DNA of 64,000 bases from Thozetella sp. PMI_491 (Eukaryota > Ascomycota > Sordariomycetes > Chaetosphaeriales > Chaetosphaeriaceae). The notes beneath the pieces were generated by a model that was not told the DNA's origin, ran no database searches, and worked only from the letters and a program-made list of their open reading frames with translations. The position numbers and the translations under genes were made by a program. Shown piece after piece: positions 1 through 11,411 of the stretch. The stretch spans positions 124,001-188,000 of the forward strand of contig MU270051.1 in NCBI GenBank assembly GCA_021432635.1, given 5' to 3'. Each line of letters starts with the position of its first letter. Positions within the stretch are counted from its first letter, which is position 1.

Positions 1-384
1 AAATGTCGTAAACATGAGGTAGATGAAGAAACAGCAAAATGTGCTCGTTATTCTATGTGGAAATACTAGAGACGTCCTCAGGAACACCATTAGGATCTTG
101 AAATCATTACGGAATAAATGTAAAGGCGATAGAAACGCCTTTTCCGTGCCTACCTTACTTATGACATGCAATAATAAAAGATTGTATGTCTGATTGGCGC
201 ATATCTTCCCATTCGCTACGCAGTTACGCGGCTGGTACCAACTCGCTCAAGTCCATCCCTGCAGCCCAATCAGAAAGCTAAAAAATTCGAGGGAGCTTCG
301 CAACCAATTTTCTGGCTCGAGACCTCTCTGCGCTGGCAACGGGAAGTCTAGTATCCAAGCCAGCGGCGACCACTCCTTGCTGGT
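1..384. other. Intergenic, upstream of mS35
   Basis: AT-richer stretch at the left edge with no open frame that looks coding. It probably holds the promoter and 5' leader of the mS35 gene that starts at 385. Nothing else is seen. Confidence 0.5.
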
Positions 385-1678
385 ATGGCTTCAGCAGCTA
401 ATTCACTCTGGCTGAGTCTTCGGAGATGTGCCCGTCCTGCGCCATTCCGTGCAGCAACGGTAGCGGCAACAGCACCGGCGCGCCTTCATTTCCCGCGAGC
501 CCTGTCCACGACGAGACCGAGACGAGCCGGCACAGAGCAGGCGGTGGGCAACGAGTCGGCGAAGAGCGACAATGATGAGGAAGAAGGCCTTGAAAAGCAA
601 TACTCCAATGCTGGCCAGGTCCTACGAGACTTGCGCAATGATTCCACCCTCACAAGTGAGGAGAAGGCCGAAGTCGAGACTGCGCTGTCGACCTGGGGAA
701 ACTTGCCTGCGGAACAGCAAAAGAACCTCGAGAGGCTCCTGATGGAGGTTAGGAACGGCCTGGGCCCCCTACGACGACCGGTGAAGCCGAAGAAAAACTC
801 TTTCTGGCACGAAGACGAGGAGGACTCAGATATGATCACCAGTGAGGTCGGCGAAGACGACTTCGAGGAGGATGATATCCTCGGCATGGCCCACGGCAAG
901 CTAGAGGAGCTTCGCGAGTATCGCGAGTATGCACGCCTGGCCGTCTGGGAGCTGCCGTTGCTTGCTAGTCAGTCCTGCCCCCTTCCAAGACGGTTCGCAC
1001 GGCCTGTCGAGCTAACGAGGCAGCAGAGTTCGCGAAGCCGTTCGAACCGCCCGCGAAGAATGAACCCCTGCGTTTTCGCTACACGACATACATGGGCGAG
1101 TTCCACCCAGCCGAGAGGAAGGTGGTTGTCGAGTTCTGCCCCCGCGACCTGAACCTTACCGATGCGCAGCAACTGAAATTGAAGAAACTCGCGGGCGCGC
1201 GCTACAACCCAGGGAAGGACATTGTCCACATGAGCAGCGACATGTTTGACAACCAGGCCCAGAACAAGAGATATCTCGGAGACTTGGTCCAGAAACTGAT
1301 GGCAGAGGCCAAGGTCCGTGCTCTTTCCCGTGGTGTCCCTGGCGTGTCGCTGCCGTCTGAGCTTGTGCTGATTGCCTATAGGACTCGACTGATATGTTTG
1401 AGAACATCCCCCTCGACACTCGCCACCACGTCGTTGAGACCAAGCCCAAGTTCCCCAAGGAGTGGCGGCTGACCGAGGAGCGCCGCAAAGAGTTGGAGGC
1501 CCAGCGCCGGCAGTCGTTCCTGCTCGACGAGGCCAAACGGTCCGAGAACAAGCTAATCAACGGGGTGGAGACCATCGAGAAGGCGTTGGAGGATGTGACC
1601 TTGCAAGAGAAGGTAGCGGAGCTGGTGGCGACTCGCGTACCTCCGCGAGGCCGGCTCTCGGGCCCGGGGCGAAGGTGA
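385..1678 (+). CDS. RSM24: Mitochondrial small-subunit ribosomal protein mS35 (Rsm24)
   Basis: Three exons: 385-967, 1027-1313, 1382-1678 (388 aa). Intron 1 (GTCAGT...GCTAAC...CAG) and intron 2 (GTCCGT...TATAG) restore one frame. The protein starts with an Arg/Ala-rich, acid-poor presequence expected for mitochondrial import, then a very acidic linker (about residues 150-175). The conserved mS35 block follows, including YTTYMGEFHPAERKVVVEF and the stretch around QAQNKRYLGDLV, and then a basic C-terminal helix region (FPKEWRLTEERRKELE). mS35 is a structural protein of the mitoribosomal small subunit. The start is the first ATG of the frame and gives a good targeting peptide. The 3' end of the frame, after KVAELVATR, is low complexity and less certain. 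Confidence 0.9.
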
Positions 1679-3252
1679 ATGAGGAATTAGCATCGGAGCA
1701 TCCTCGTACGGGACGAAGGCGTCGCAGAATGCCTAGCATGTACAAACACCATGTAAATCAGACCTTCCTCGGGTTGGGCAATCGAGCTAGCTCCTCTTCT
1801 GGAAGCTCGTCTTCTCGGGGGAGTATAAACGATCACTTTTCTAAGCTCACTCGCGGCGCTCTCGCCGTGGCAACATGGTTGAACCACCTCGTAGCTGGCG
1901 TGGGCTAGTGCCATGGCTGCAGCTTGTAGTCCGTGCTGAAAGGCAGGTTGAACCCGAGGCAAGGGCACCGGCGAGCGAGGTAGCGCCTTTCCCCCCGTGT
2001 TAGTGTTTGCGTACGTTCTGTACCAACTGTGCCTGGACTAATGCTTTGTTGGCGGGGCCAGGGGTAGCGGTGGTCTTTTCTCGGATCATTGAGGTCCCCT
2101 TCCACTGTGGCTTGGGGCTGCGCTTGAGGCGGCTCTGGGCTATGCCTTCGTTTCGTCTGAGCGAGAGGATACAGAAATGCTCAAAGGGATAGCAGGGTCC
2201 ATTTGCGAGGGTGGCGGTGTCTTCAGTCTTGCGTTGAGGCCATGAGGTAGCATTCGGTAGTCCTCTCTCTCACGTCTCCTTGGCCATCTGCATTCGGATA
2301 GTGCCCGTCGGAGAGACTAATGCTTCCTTCCCCTGTCTTCTCCAATTTTTTAAGTTGCCCTCTCCTTTCACATGCTCCACCACCTCGCTACCGGCCCTTG
2401 CGGCCCTACCTAGGTATCCGTAGGTAGGTCAGATAATTAGGTAGGTACTTGCGCACAGTACAATACAACCCCTCTTTGTTTGTTGGCGTGGGAATAAAAA
2501 GCACTGGCTTCATGAGAAAAGTATTCGATCTAGATACAGGGGGGTGTACAGGGCCAACAGGGAGCCAAATGGGCCAAGAACAGGCCTGCAGGGCTGGTTA
2601 CTGACCTTCAAGCTCTCATGCCTGGCCGGCATCTGTATTGTACCGTAGTACGTACCAAGCTAACAATCATACAGGGGGTGAATTGTAGAACCTTCGGCAC
2701 TGGAACCCCCTACCTATGCATGGGAGGGAGTCCAACAAATGAAGCCACCAGCTCATCTGCTCCAACTCAATGTCGAGCCTTTCTCTCTCTATTCTTTGTA
2801 GAGAAAGTAGTAAGATGGCCACCTTGGCCTCGCAGTTCTGTATATGATTTTCGTGATGTCGTAATTGTGAGAAGCAACCTTGTTTGCGCAAGATTTCCCA
2901 AACAAGAAGATTTGTTGTAGCCACCGAGCCCTGTAGGGCCTTTCTTCCATTTCGACACAACTCCGCCGAGTACTCCGCACTCTGTGCCTCGGTCCACCGT
3001 GCCTAGCATATGGACTAGCAGTAGCAGGAGGCCCGACATGTTTGGGAGGTGTCCACACCCACATTCGCCTCATCCTTGTTCGGCTTGAATAAATACTTGC
3101 GTCGCGTCCCTTTCCGCGAACTCGCACTGCATCCCCCCTGCTGTGCTCTGCACGTCTTCCCCCCCCTGTCGCCTCATCAATCGCCGGCTGGACTTCTACT
3201 GCGAGAGGGTTTCACACAGCGTCGGCGCAAAACCAGAAAGATCCACGCAGCC
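1679..3252. other. Intergenic region with TAGGTA-type motif cluster
   Basis: No coding frame survives inspection. Positions 2410-2448 hold a cluster of TAGGTA/TAGGTAGG motifs of the kind that recurs in other spacers of this window. About 3100-3250 is pyrimidine-rich and is probably the leader of the aldehyde dehydrogenase gene. Confidence 0.5.
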
Positions 3253-4929
3253 ATGTCGTCGAAAGTGGTGATTCCGGATTACGAGACTATGGCGCTGGAC
3301 GCCATACCCAAGGTCGCCGCCAATGCTCGTCTCGCCTTCCGCACTCACAAGACCAAGGACCTCCGATGGCGCCTGACGCAGCTGCGGAAACTCTACTGGG
3401 CGGTAGACGACTACAAAGAGCAGCTCCTCGAGGCTCTGATGAGGGACCTGCACAAGTCCGACTTCGAGTCCCTGCTCACCGAGATTGACTGGGTCAAGAC
3501 CGATTGTCTCTTCATGATCCAGCACCTCGAGACGTTTGCCAAGGATGAGAAGCTGGGTGCCCCCCATGTGCCGGCGACCTTTTCCATGATGAAGCTCCGC
3601 ATCCGCAAGGAGCCTCTCGGCGCCGTGCTCATCATCGGCCCGTACAACTACCCCATCCAGCTGACCATGGGGCCCCTCATTGGTGCCATCGCTGCTGGCT
3701 GCACGGCCGTCATCAAGCCATCGGAGCTCACCCCGGCTTGCGCTATGGTCACCAAGGAGCTGGTGGAGACACGGCTCGATCCCCAAGCCTTTGCCGTTGT
3801 CAACGGTAGCATCCCCGAGACCAATGCCTTGATGGAGGAGAAGTGGGACAAGATCCTGTTCACTGGCAGCGCCGCCGTCGGCACCATCATTGCCAAGAAG
3901 GCCGCCGAGACCCTCACTCCGGTCTGCCTCGAGCTGGGCGGCAAGAACCCGGCCTTCGTCACCAAGAACGCTAACCTCGCCCTCGCTGCGAGGCGGCTCC
4001 TCTGGTCCAAGACCATCAACGTCGGCCAGGTGTGCATGTCCCAGAACTACGTCCTCGTCGACAAGGACATCGTGCCTACCTTCATCCAATTCCTTAATGT
4101 CGCCTACAAGGAAATGTTCCCCAAGGGAGCCAAGGCGAGCTCGGACCTAGGCCGCATCGTGAACGAGAGGCACTTTCAGCGGCTCAAGGCGATGCTCGAT
4201 AGCACCAAGGGCAAGATCGTCCTGGGTGGCCAGCTGGACGAGCCTGACCTCTTTATCGAGCCCACTGCCGTTCTCGTGGACTCGATGGACGACCCTATGG
4301 TCACCAACGAGGCGTTCGGCCCCATTTTTGCCATTCTCCCGTTCAACACCCTAGACGAGGCTCTTAACGTGGCTCACTCGGTCCACCGGACCCCGTTGAC
4401 TCTCTTCTCCTTCGGCTCCAAGGCTGAAAATGCCAAAGGTTCGTTTGCAGAGCTCCTTCCACCACCCTTCTCTTCCTACCAGACCCGCCGTGGCTGACAA
4501 ACTGCGGCAGTCCTCAATGAGATGACCTCGGGAGGCGCTACCCTCAACGATAGCTTCTTTCACGGCTCCCTTAACACGGTGCCGTTTGGCGGCGTCGGTG
4601 ATAGCGGCTGGGGCAACTACCGTGGCAAGGCTAGCTTCGACTGCTTCTCACACTTCCGCACCGTGGCCGAGACTCCGAACTGGATGGAGCGCTTCCTCCG
4701 TGTGCGCTACATGCCCTACAACATCAAGGAGCTAAAGTTGCTGCAGCGGCTAACCCATCCTTCTCCCAATTTTGATCGCAACGGGGCTATCGTCAAGGGC
4801 CTGGGCTATTGGACGGGCCTAGTGCTGGGCCTCGGTGGCAAGGGGCTCAAAGGTGCGTTCCTTCGGTGGGTGTTCGTTCTAGTGAGCGGATACACCGCCA
4901 TGGTCGCGCTCGCGGCGAGGAGAGCTTGA
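3253..4929 (+). CDS. HFD1: Fatty aldehyde dehydrogenase, ALDH3/Hfd1 type, C-terminally anchored
   Basis: Exons 3253-4438 and 4511-4929 (534 aa). The intron (GTTCGT...GGCAG) is needed because the frame hits a stop at about 4494. It oxidises aliphatic aldehydes to acids with NAD(P)+. Class-3 ALDH hallmarks are visible: IIGPYNYPIQL, FTGSAAVG, the LELGGKNPAFV box with catalytic Glu227, and NVGQVCMSQNYV with nucleophile Cys261. The C-terminal VPFGGVGDSGWGNYRGKASFD block is also present. After the enzyme domain there is a hydrophobic C-terminal segment (about residues 505-532) ending Ala-Ala-Arg-Arg-Ala, like the membrane tail of yeast Hfd1 and human ALDH3A2. ER, lipid-droplet or mitochondrial outer-membrane location is therefore likely (inference). 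Start: the ATG at 3253 follows a CT-rich leader; the frame is open further upstream but without ALDH similarity. It converges with MCT1. Confidence 0.93.
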
Positions 4930-5465
4930 GAAGCATACCGCAGGCCTCGAAGATTCCCCTTATGTCTCGGCTATCAAGTCTAATGTGCGTTCTCGCTTTA
5001 GGAACCGGCGAGGCCGGGCGTGTATAATTCATTGGCTTTGGCGTCGTCCAAGATCGTCAGAACAGTGCCAACTGGGCTCTTGGGCACAACAAGCGGCGCC
5101 TCTCGGCTGTCGTGCCAGCAGGGGGTTTCTAATCACGTTCGAGACAAGCAGGCCCGAGAAAAAACTGTGATCTTACTATTATGTACTAGTCGTCGGCGCG
5201 GGGCTCTCTGTCCACTCTACTTCAAGCGTATTCGTGTATACCATCGCTGCACCCAACCTTCCTTTAGGTTTCTTGATATCAAATACAAAAATTTTATGCC
5301 TATCCATATAGCCCAAATAGGAGGTGCTGTGAATGAGCGCCGACCGACACATAGAAGTAATGGGCGACCTGTCTCGTAAACGCCATGGAGTACCTAGACG
5401 ACTACATCCCCTGTCTTTCTTCCATCCAACTCCCTGCGTATCTTATCAGACAGCCAGTCGGTTGA
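4930..5465. other. Convergent 3' spacer
   Basis: Non-coding spacer between the convergent aldehyde dehydrogenase and MCT1 genes. It must hold both 3' UTRs. Nothing else is recognised. Confidence 0.5.
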
Positions 5466-6836
5466 TCATTCGTCCTCATCCACAAACGACTCGGTCTCTT
5501 CTAGTCCCCTGAGCACCTCCTCGATCTCGCTGGGGTCTGTGATGGCCCACACACCGCCTCCTTTGACGCTGTCCTTGCCTCGCATTCCCACTTCCTTGCC
5601 GACTAGATTCCGGCCCACCTTCCCTGGCCCGATGCCAACCCATCGGCGAACCTTCTGCTCCTGGTCGAGGTACTTGACGCTATCCCACCATTGGACGGTT
5701 TCCAAGCACTGTCTCGCCAGAAGCTCCTTCAGGTCGGATTTGCTCTGAAAGGGGCGGGCGCTGACGTTACTTATGCAAGGAAGGTCACCGGGAAAGGTAA
5801 TTATGTCCTCCCCCTCTCTCCCCTTTACGCGGCTCTTGCCGGACAAGATGTGCTGCATGACCGCGACGGCAGGCTTCATGATGGGACTGTGGAAGGGGCT
5901 ATCGCTGTTCAGCCGGACAGCTCTAGGATCGTGCCCCAGGTACTGCCGTACGTGGGCCACGAGAGTCTTTATCCGCTCAATATTGCCACTGAGCACGATT
6001 TGGTTCTTGCTGTTGATATTTGCGATAAGGACTTGCTCGATGGGAGAGCGGTCTTCGGCGCTCTCAGATTTGGAGCCAGCGCTGGAGTAGCCGACGAAGT
6101 CGTGGATCGCACCGATCAACGTCTGGAGGAATTCCGGCTCCGTGACCAAAGCAATCATGCCGTACTCACCGCCATACTCCTCGACGGCGCGCTTTGTCGC
6201 TGCGGCCATAACCTCGGCCCGCCGCTGGACCAAAAACAAGCTGTCTTGGAACTGAATGAAGCCGCCCGCGACGAGGGCCGCGAACTCACCCAAAGAATGG
6301 CCGAGGGTGAAGTCGGCGCGTTCCGCGGCCTTGAACCCAAATTCTCTCTCAAGCACGTGCAGTATCATGATGGAGGTGGCCATGATGGCTGGCTGTGCGT
6401 TTGGCGTCTGGTTAAGCACGCTGCCTGGCCCGTTCTGGATGACATCTGAAAGCTTGTAGCCCACTGTCTCGTCGATCTCCTGGATGATAGCCGTAGCGCT
6501 TGCCGGGAAGGCCTCAAGCCAAGGGGTCAACATGCCAACCTTCTGAACGCCCTGGCCTGCGAACCCGGTGCCATCCTGTCAGCGGGCCGCAATGCTGTAA
6601 CTCGCGACGGAGACGCCCGAATTGAAGTATCTCCTTTGGTTCAAGAAGGCAGACAACCTACCTGGAAAGAATATGGCCGTCTTTGGTCGCGCACTTCGCG
6701 TCGACCCATGTCGAAGCTGTTGGGCTATTGAGCGTCGAGTAGTTTGGGTTGTCCATGAAGTCAACACGGCCGTGGCACGGTAGCCAGGAGCATAGCTCAG
6801 TCTGGACACACTACCCCGGCTCAGGGCTCGGCGCAT
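5466..6836 (-). CDS. MCT1: Mitochondrial malonyl-CoA:ACP transacylase
   Basis: Two exons on the minus strand: 6662-6836 and 5466-6556 (421 aa). The intron 6557-6661 (GTAGGT...CGCAG) splits the conserved FFPG/QGVQKVG motif and splicing rebuilds it. The enzyme moves malonyl groups from CoA to the mitochondrial acyl-carrier protein (type II fatty acid synthesis, lipoate supply). Visible features are an Arg/Ser-rich, acid-free presequence (about residues 1-50), GQGVQKVGM, QPAIMATSI, the nucleophile elbow GHSLGE (Ser146) and the catalytic His281 in DSPFHSPIM. The length is typical for fungal Mct1. The ATG at 6836 is the only in-frame ATG that gives the targeting peptide. It is divergent from RRP4, with about 500 bp between the starts. 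Confidence 0.94.
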
Positions 6837-7340
6837 GGTTGAGGATTCTTGCTGCAAGTGGGCAGCCAGTACCAAGCCGGGGTGTTTATGGAGGTGGCCT
6901 CATGAGCTCGACGAGGGTAATGTAAAGCTCGGCGAAGACAGTAAATTTTAGAAACACGCCAGACGTTGAAGGGGAGGGAAGACAAGAGTCATCAACTTCT
7001 GGTGATGACAGACGCGACTAAACGGAGAGGCCAGCGGGCGGGGTGGGGCTTTCCGACTTGCCGCGGTCAAGTCCATGCAGCCTAGCGATTGTTGATTGGG
7101 CCCATGCCTATGGGACCGCTACAAAAAAAAAAAAAAAAAAAAGGCTGCCCCAACGTTCGTGCTGAACAAACCTGAAAGTTTCCAAGTAAAGACAAGAACC
7201 ATCCTTAGGCCAACCGTTGTTTATCGACCCATATTGCCTTGGATGAGGACGACTGGACAGAGATTTTAGGGTGGCAAGTCGACCTGTGAGGCTGTCCAAG
7301 CCTCCACACTCATAACCATTAAGGAGTTCATGTCATCACC
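6837..7340. promoter_or_regulatory. Shared divergent promoter, MCT1 / RRP4
   Basis: A 504-bp spacer between two divergent start codons, so it should contain both promoters. It includes a run of 20 A at 7123-7142. No TATA box was confidently placed. Confidence 0.5.
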
Positions 7341-8427
7341 ATGCCAATCACGATCATAGCACCAAAGCCGTTCCTCCGGGTGACTGAAGACGACGACATT
7401 CATTCCGACTCGGACTTAAGCGACGGCGGCGCCGATCTGGACGGCGATGTGTCTATGAGACCAGCCAAACGGGAGAGGACCAGTGGGGATTATGAAATTG
7501 TGACGCCGGGAGAGCTCATCACGGACGACCCGCAATGGATGAGGTATGTGACTATGGCATTACCGTGATTACATTGGCTCATTGCTGTATAGAGGCCATG
7601 GCACTTATGTCACACCGGCCACAACATCCATTATCTCCTCTGTAGCGGGGACCATAACGCGCACCAACAAGCTGCTCTCTGTTCGCCCGCTGCGGGCTCG
7701 CTACACACCTGAAATTGGAGATCTTGTCGTTGGCCGGATTGTCGAAGTCCAGGCCAAGCGGTGGCGGGTCGATGTCGGATCGACACAGCTCGCAGTGCTT
7801 CCGCTTAGTGCCATCAATCTCCCCGGCGGCATCTTGCGTCGGCGGACTGAGACTGATGAACTTCAGATCCGAGCGTTTTTTGCCGAGGGTGACTTGCTGG
7901 TGGCCGAGGTCCAGCAGCTGTACCAGGACGGCGGTGCTTCGCTTCACACACGCTCACTCAAGTACGGCAAGCTACGTAACGGCGTCTTCATGGCTGTCTC
8001 TGGAACTGGAGGCGGCGGCGGGGTGGTCCGCAGCCGCCGGCAGGTCTGGACCTTGGATGCCGCGAACAATGGCGGCCAGATCGACATCATACTAGGTGTA
8101 AATGGCTTTGTTTGGATCAGCAAGCACGTGGAGATGCCTGAGGGCATAGAAAAAAACACGGGTGTCACGAATCTGGAAGAGAGCGTCAGCACCACTATGT
8201 ATTCTAGCCAGAACGACTCCATCGCTCTGGACACGATGCGCGAGATTGCCCGAGTCCGTGGCGTGATCACAGCCCTGGTGGAGAACGGTCTTCGAGTGGA
8301 CGAGGATATGGTCATGAAAGGATATCATGAAGCAGTGGAAATGTCTCTGGCGGACGACCCGGACAGCGTGTATCTCGGCGGCGAGAAAGGAGAACGTCTG
8401 GTGGCTGCAGTGACGGGCAGACGATAG
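7341..8427 (+). CDS. RRP4: RNA exosome cap subunit Rrp4
   Basis: Exons 7341-7543 and 7593-8427 (345 aa). A 49-nt intron (GTATGT...GTATAG) lies in the codon for Arg before GHGTYV. Rrp4 is one of three S1/KH proteins capping the nuclear and cytoplasmic exosome, where it guides RNA to the 3'-5' exonuclease. Visible are the N-terminal motif [15 protein letters not shown], an S1 fold (about residues 100-180, containing [20 protein letters not shown]), and the KH-type segment with [11 protein letters not shown] (about residues 245-260). An N-terminal acidic stretch (about residues 15-35) precedes these. The length is close to that of yeast Rrp4. The start ATG is the first in the exon. Confidence 0.94.
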
Positions 8428-8719
8428 ATACGATCTAGCACCGGGTGGCTTTGAGAGCTTGTTGAGACAATGCAAATAAGAGGATGCGTACTAGGCCACT
8501 GGCGGCCCCCCTGACTTCTGTGCTGTCGCCGACTATGCTTTGTTTGGTTCCCCTAGGTCACCGATAACCCTAACCCTGGTCTCTCGTTGGCGTTTTAAAG
8601 CTAGGCAGGGAGCTTCGATGCCGGACCCAGCCCACTTTAGTTGGCTTGGAGCTCACTACCACTACCATCGCTGCTGAACAAGCCGCCACTGGTCGTCGCA
8701 GAAGAACAGGCGTTGGGAA
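8428..8719. promoter_or_regulatory. Spacer with telomere-like box upstream of TCA17
   Basis: A short spacer between two tandem genes. Positions 8565-8577 read TAACCCTAACCCT, two units of the fungal telomere repeat, about 145 bp before the next ATG. Such teloboxes occur in promoters of growth-related genes in fungi and plants; a role here is inference. Confidence 0.45.
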
Positions 8720-9449
8720 ATGGCGACTGCGATACCCTCGATAGTTTGCCTCGGGGTGATCGGGCGAAATGTGACTCTCGGAACTCTTTTCTGTCACCCT
8801 CAGCCAGTGCTAACCGACGTTCAGAACAACCCCCTCCACGTCTCGATCTTTCCGTCCCACGACCAAGTCACCAACACCTTTGCCCCGATCCGGACTCCTC
8901 TCCAGTTCAGCCTTCTGCTCAGCAGTACTCTAGACATATTCGAGCTGCGTGCAAAGCACAATGCCGTCAGCGGGGTGGGGCTGAGCGGCGATTACGGCCT
9001 TCTTCATGCGGTGGACGAGCGGCTTGCTGCCTATGGCTTCGAGACCAATACCGGCACCAAGTTCGTGGTCATTGTAGACATGCGCGGCCGGAGAATAGAC
9101 TCCTCGGTTGCTGGCTTGGCAGAAAAGGAGAAGAGGGCTGGGGCCACGGCGGTTGGGTTACGAGAGGGCGAGATGAAACCCGTAGGTTACTCGACGTTCT
9201 AGATTTCGGCGACTGGCGCAGTCGTTGGCGGCAATGCCCTCGAGGATTTATACCTGCTAACGTGGCATGCATCAGGTATTCAAGGCAATGCAGACGGCCT
9301 ATGTCCGGCTTCTCCAGAATCCCTTCTACGACCCGGACGAGCATGCACCACTGGCCGGTCGTGGCGGCAAGAAGATCACGAGCAAGAAGTTTGCCGACGA
9401 CATGAAGCGGATAGGAGAGGCATGGACCCCGGGAGTGACGAATCTCTAG
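8720..9449 (+). CDS. TCA17: TRAPP-associated sedlin-fold protein, TRAPPC2L/Tca17 family
   Basis: Exons 8720-9181 and 9276-9449 (211 aa). A phase-0 intron (GTAGGT...CTAAC...CATCAG) joins EGEMKP to VFKAMQTAYV. The fold is that of sedlin/longin-type TRAPP subunits. The N-terminal strand (SIVCLGVIGR), a central LDIFELR helix, KFVVIVDM and the C-terminal VFKAMQTAYVRLLQNPFYDPDE align with TRAPPC2L. Tca17 promotes TRAPPII function in Golgi and endosome trafficking. The protein is longer than the roughly 140-aa animal homologue because of two insertions (about residues 33-60 and 128-152). The start is the first ATG. The 3' end faces the GT90 gene. Confidence 0.85.
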
Positions 9450-9871
9450 TTCTCGATTTGTGTTGTATATGTGGAGAGGACTGGACCGACGTTCGCTGGA
9501 GGGAGGGGGCCTGTCATTCTTGGCCGCCGCCTAAGATCATCAACGGCATTTTGTTTACGGTGTTCAACGCCATGCAGAGGATATGATTTACGAAGGAGCT
9601 TGGTACCGTTTCTTGGGAACCGGTTGAGCTCGGCAACCAAACCAAGTGCTCGCCATCACCACTCCTAAAGTGAAATCGGCCTCGTCTGTCCGCCGCGCCT
9701 GATGACCACAACTCAAGGCCCAACCCAATTGCCACTGCGCCTAGGATAACCTCGTGCATCACGTCCTGGTACTGATCTCGTGGTAGTTTTCGGGAACCGA
9801 AACATATCGAGGAGAGAGCATGGTCAACTAAAGCCGAAGACAAACCTAGGCCTCCCCGCCTACTTGCGGCA
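9450..9871. other. Convergent 3' spacer
   Basis: Spacer between the convergent TCA17 and GT90 genes. It holds 3' UTRs only; nothing else is recognised. Confidence 0.5.
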
Positions 9872-11411
9872 TTAGTCGCCGTTGGTCAAGCTGAACGCCT
9901 CAAACGTAACACCCTGAGCGCTATCCCAGCCCTCTCCTTCAGTGCGGGCAACCTGTGCCCATCCCCTAATCATAGCACGCCAGTAGCACACCTCGGCAGC
10001 AGGACTGAAGTAACCGCCGTCGACAAACAGCTCACGCTGGCGCCGCGCAATGCCCTCGGCTACCTCGGGATGGTCCTCGAGCCACGCGACCGTCTCCTCT
10101 AGATCAGACCAGTCCGGTGCAACGAACAGGATGTTCGCCTCCTCTGGGGAATACTGCACGGGCCATACCTTGCGGACCCGCTCTGAAGGCTGCCAGCCGA
10201 GCCGCTTCTCGCCTGCTGGTCCGGAGCCGGGTCCGGGATTCGACCCACTTCCACCCGCCTTGGCGCCATGTTTCGACCTCCCCGGGGCCAGGTCGAGCGT
10301 ACTGGAGAACAGCGGGCGGATCATGTGCGTCGTGTGCTGGAGCCACTGGATTGGGGGTGTGATGACAACGCTTGCACACATCTGTAGAAACTGGAATCGG
10401 CCGCTGTATGCGATACCCTCGGTATGCAGCACATACTTGTACCGGCAAAAGTCTTCTATCGGAAGCGCATTGGTCGCATTTCCCCCGCTACCTTGCCACT
10501 GAAGGGCCTCCACGTCGGCCCAGGGCTTGTTCTTTGCCGCCGCAAGGAGGTTTTGGCGCAGACGCGGATTGTGCACGCTATTGAACCACGTCGTGCCTCG
10601 CCAGACCACCTTGCCGATTTTGCGATGCCACTGGCCTGGCGCTGCGTATGCGGCCTCTAGGGACGCGATTGCATCCGCTGCGCGGGATATAGAGCCAACG
10701 AAGGGAAGGTTCCAAGCCCAGAAGGAGAAATGTGGCATGAGGAAGACACGCGCGTCGGCATCTTTCGGCCGGTGGAGGGGATCCGCAGCCTGGCTATAGG
10801 CCCAGGCGGTTCCAAAAGGCGAATCTTGGAAGTTGAGAGAGAAGACGGTGTCGGGCAGGGGCGTCGGCGAGGTCAGAACAGCACGATGAAGCTGTTGCAG
10901 AGCGGCAGTGCGAGACTATGGCTTGGTGAGATTCCATGAGTAGAGACATCTGGGGGGGGGAGGGGGGGTTGGACCGCGACTTGCACGAACATTCAGCATC
11001 TCTCGCGAGAGATCGGATTTTCTCTGTGAGTGAATGATATATATCTGCCCCCATTAGCTTTACACGGAGGTGGCAGCCGGGTCGCCGCGCGCCTACTTGT
11101 CCATGTTGTATCCTTCCCTGGAGAGGCCCTAGATCTCCAGTCTGCTTCACCTTGAAGGGACCTTCGGCCACGACGTCGTCTATCTGGCTAGTTAAACCGG
11201 GAAACGTCGCCGCACATTGCGCTTCGTCGAGGGAGAGATTGTGAAGCTGGCCTAGGGAGGGTCTTTGCCGCTGGCCAGCTGCAGGTGAATGGCCGTGGTC
11301 GCTGGTGTCGGAAACGAACAATAGGCAGTACAGCACTAGGCAGCACCCCAAAACCCATGTTGCTTGCCTCAACTGCCGACTGGGCTTCAGTTTCATCTTG
11401 TCGCCGCCCAT
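9872..11411 (-). CDS. GT90 (CAP10-like) glycosyltransferase, type II membrane protein
   Basis: Three exons on the minus strand: 11097-11411, 10991-11044, 9872-10915 (470 aa). The middle exon is only 54 nt and encodes IYIIHSQRKSDLSREMLN, matching the family motif (LYI..., DLSREML). The introns are GTAGGC...GGCAG and GTTCGT...CATAG. The N-terminus has a single hydrophobic anchor (about residues 17-34), as in Golgi type II enzymes. Next come FPGLTSQIDDVV, DLGPLQGRI, DTVFSLNFQDSPFGTAWAYS, LMPHFSFWAWNL and the C-terminal RYKYVLHTEG...SGRFQFLQMCASVV, which is typical of CAP10/KTEL proteins. Relatives transfer xylose or glucose, for example to capsule glycans; the donor and acceptor here are unknown. 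The second intron carries long G runs on the plus strand (10951-10968), so the local base count may be unreliable. Confidence 0.88.

Noticed and set aside
3196-4089. 297-codon minus-strand frame opposite the aldehyde dehydrogenase
   Set aside because: Antisense shadow of a GC-rich coding exon; composition is His/Asp/Gly-rich and no motif is recognised.
5691-6449. 252-codon plus-strand frame opposite MCT1
   Set aside because: Antisense shadow of the transacylase exon, whose sense strand has full catalytic motifs.
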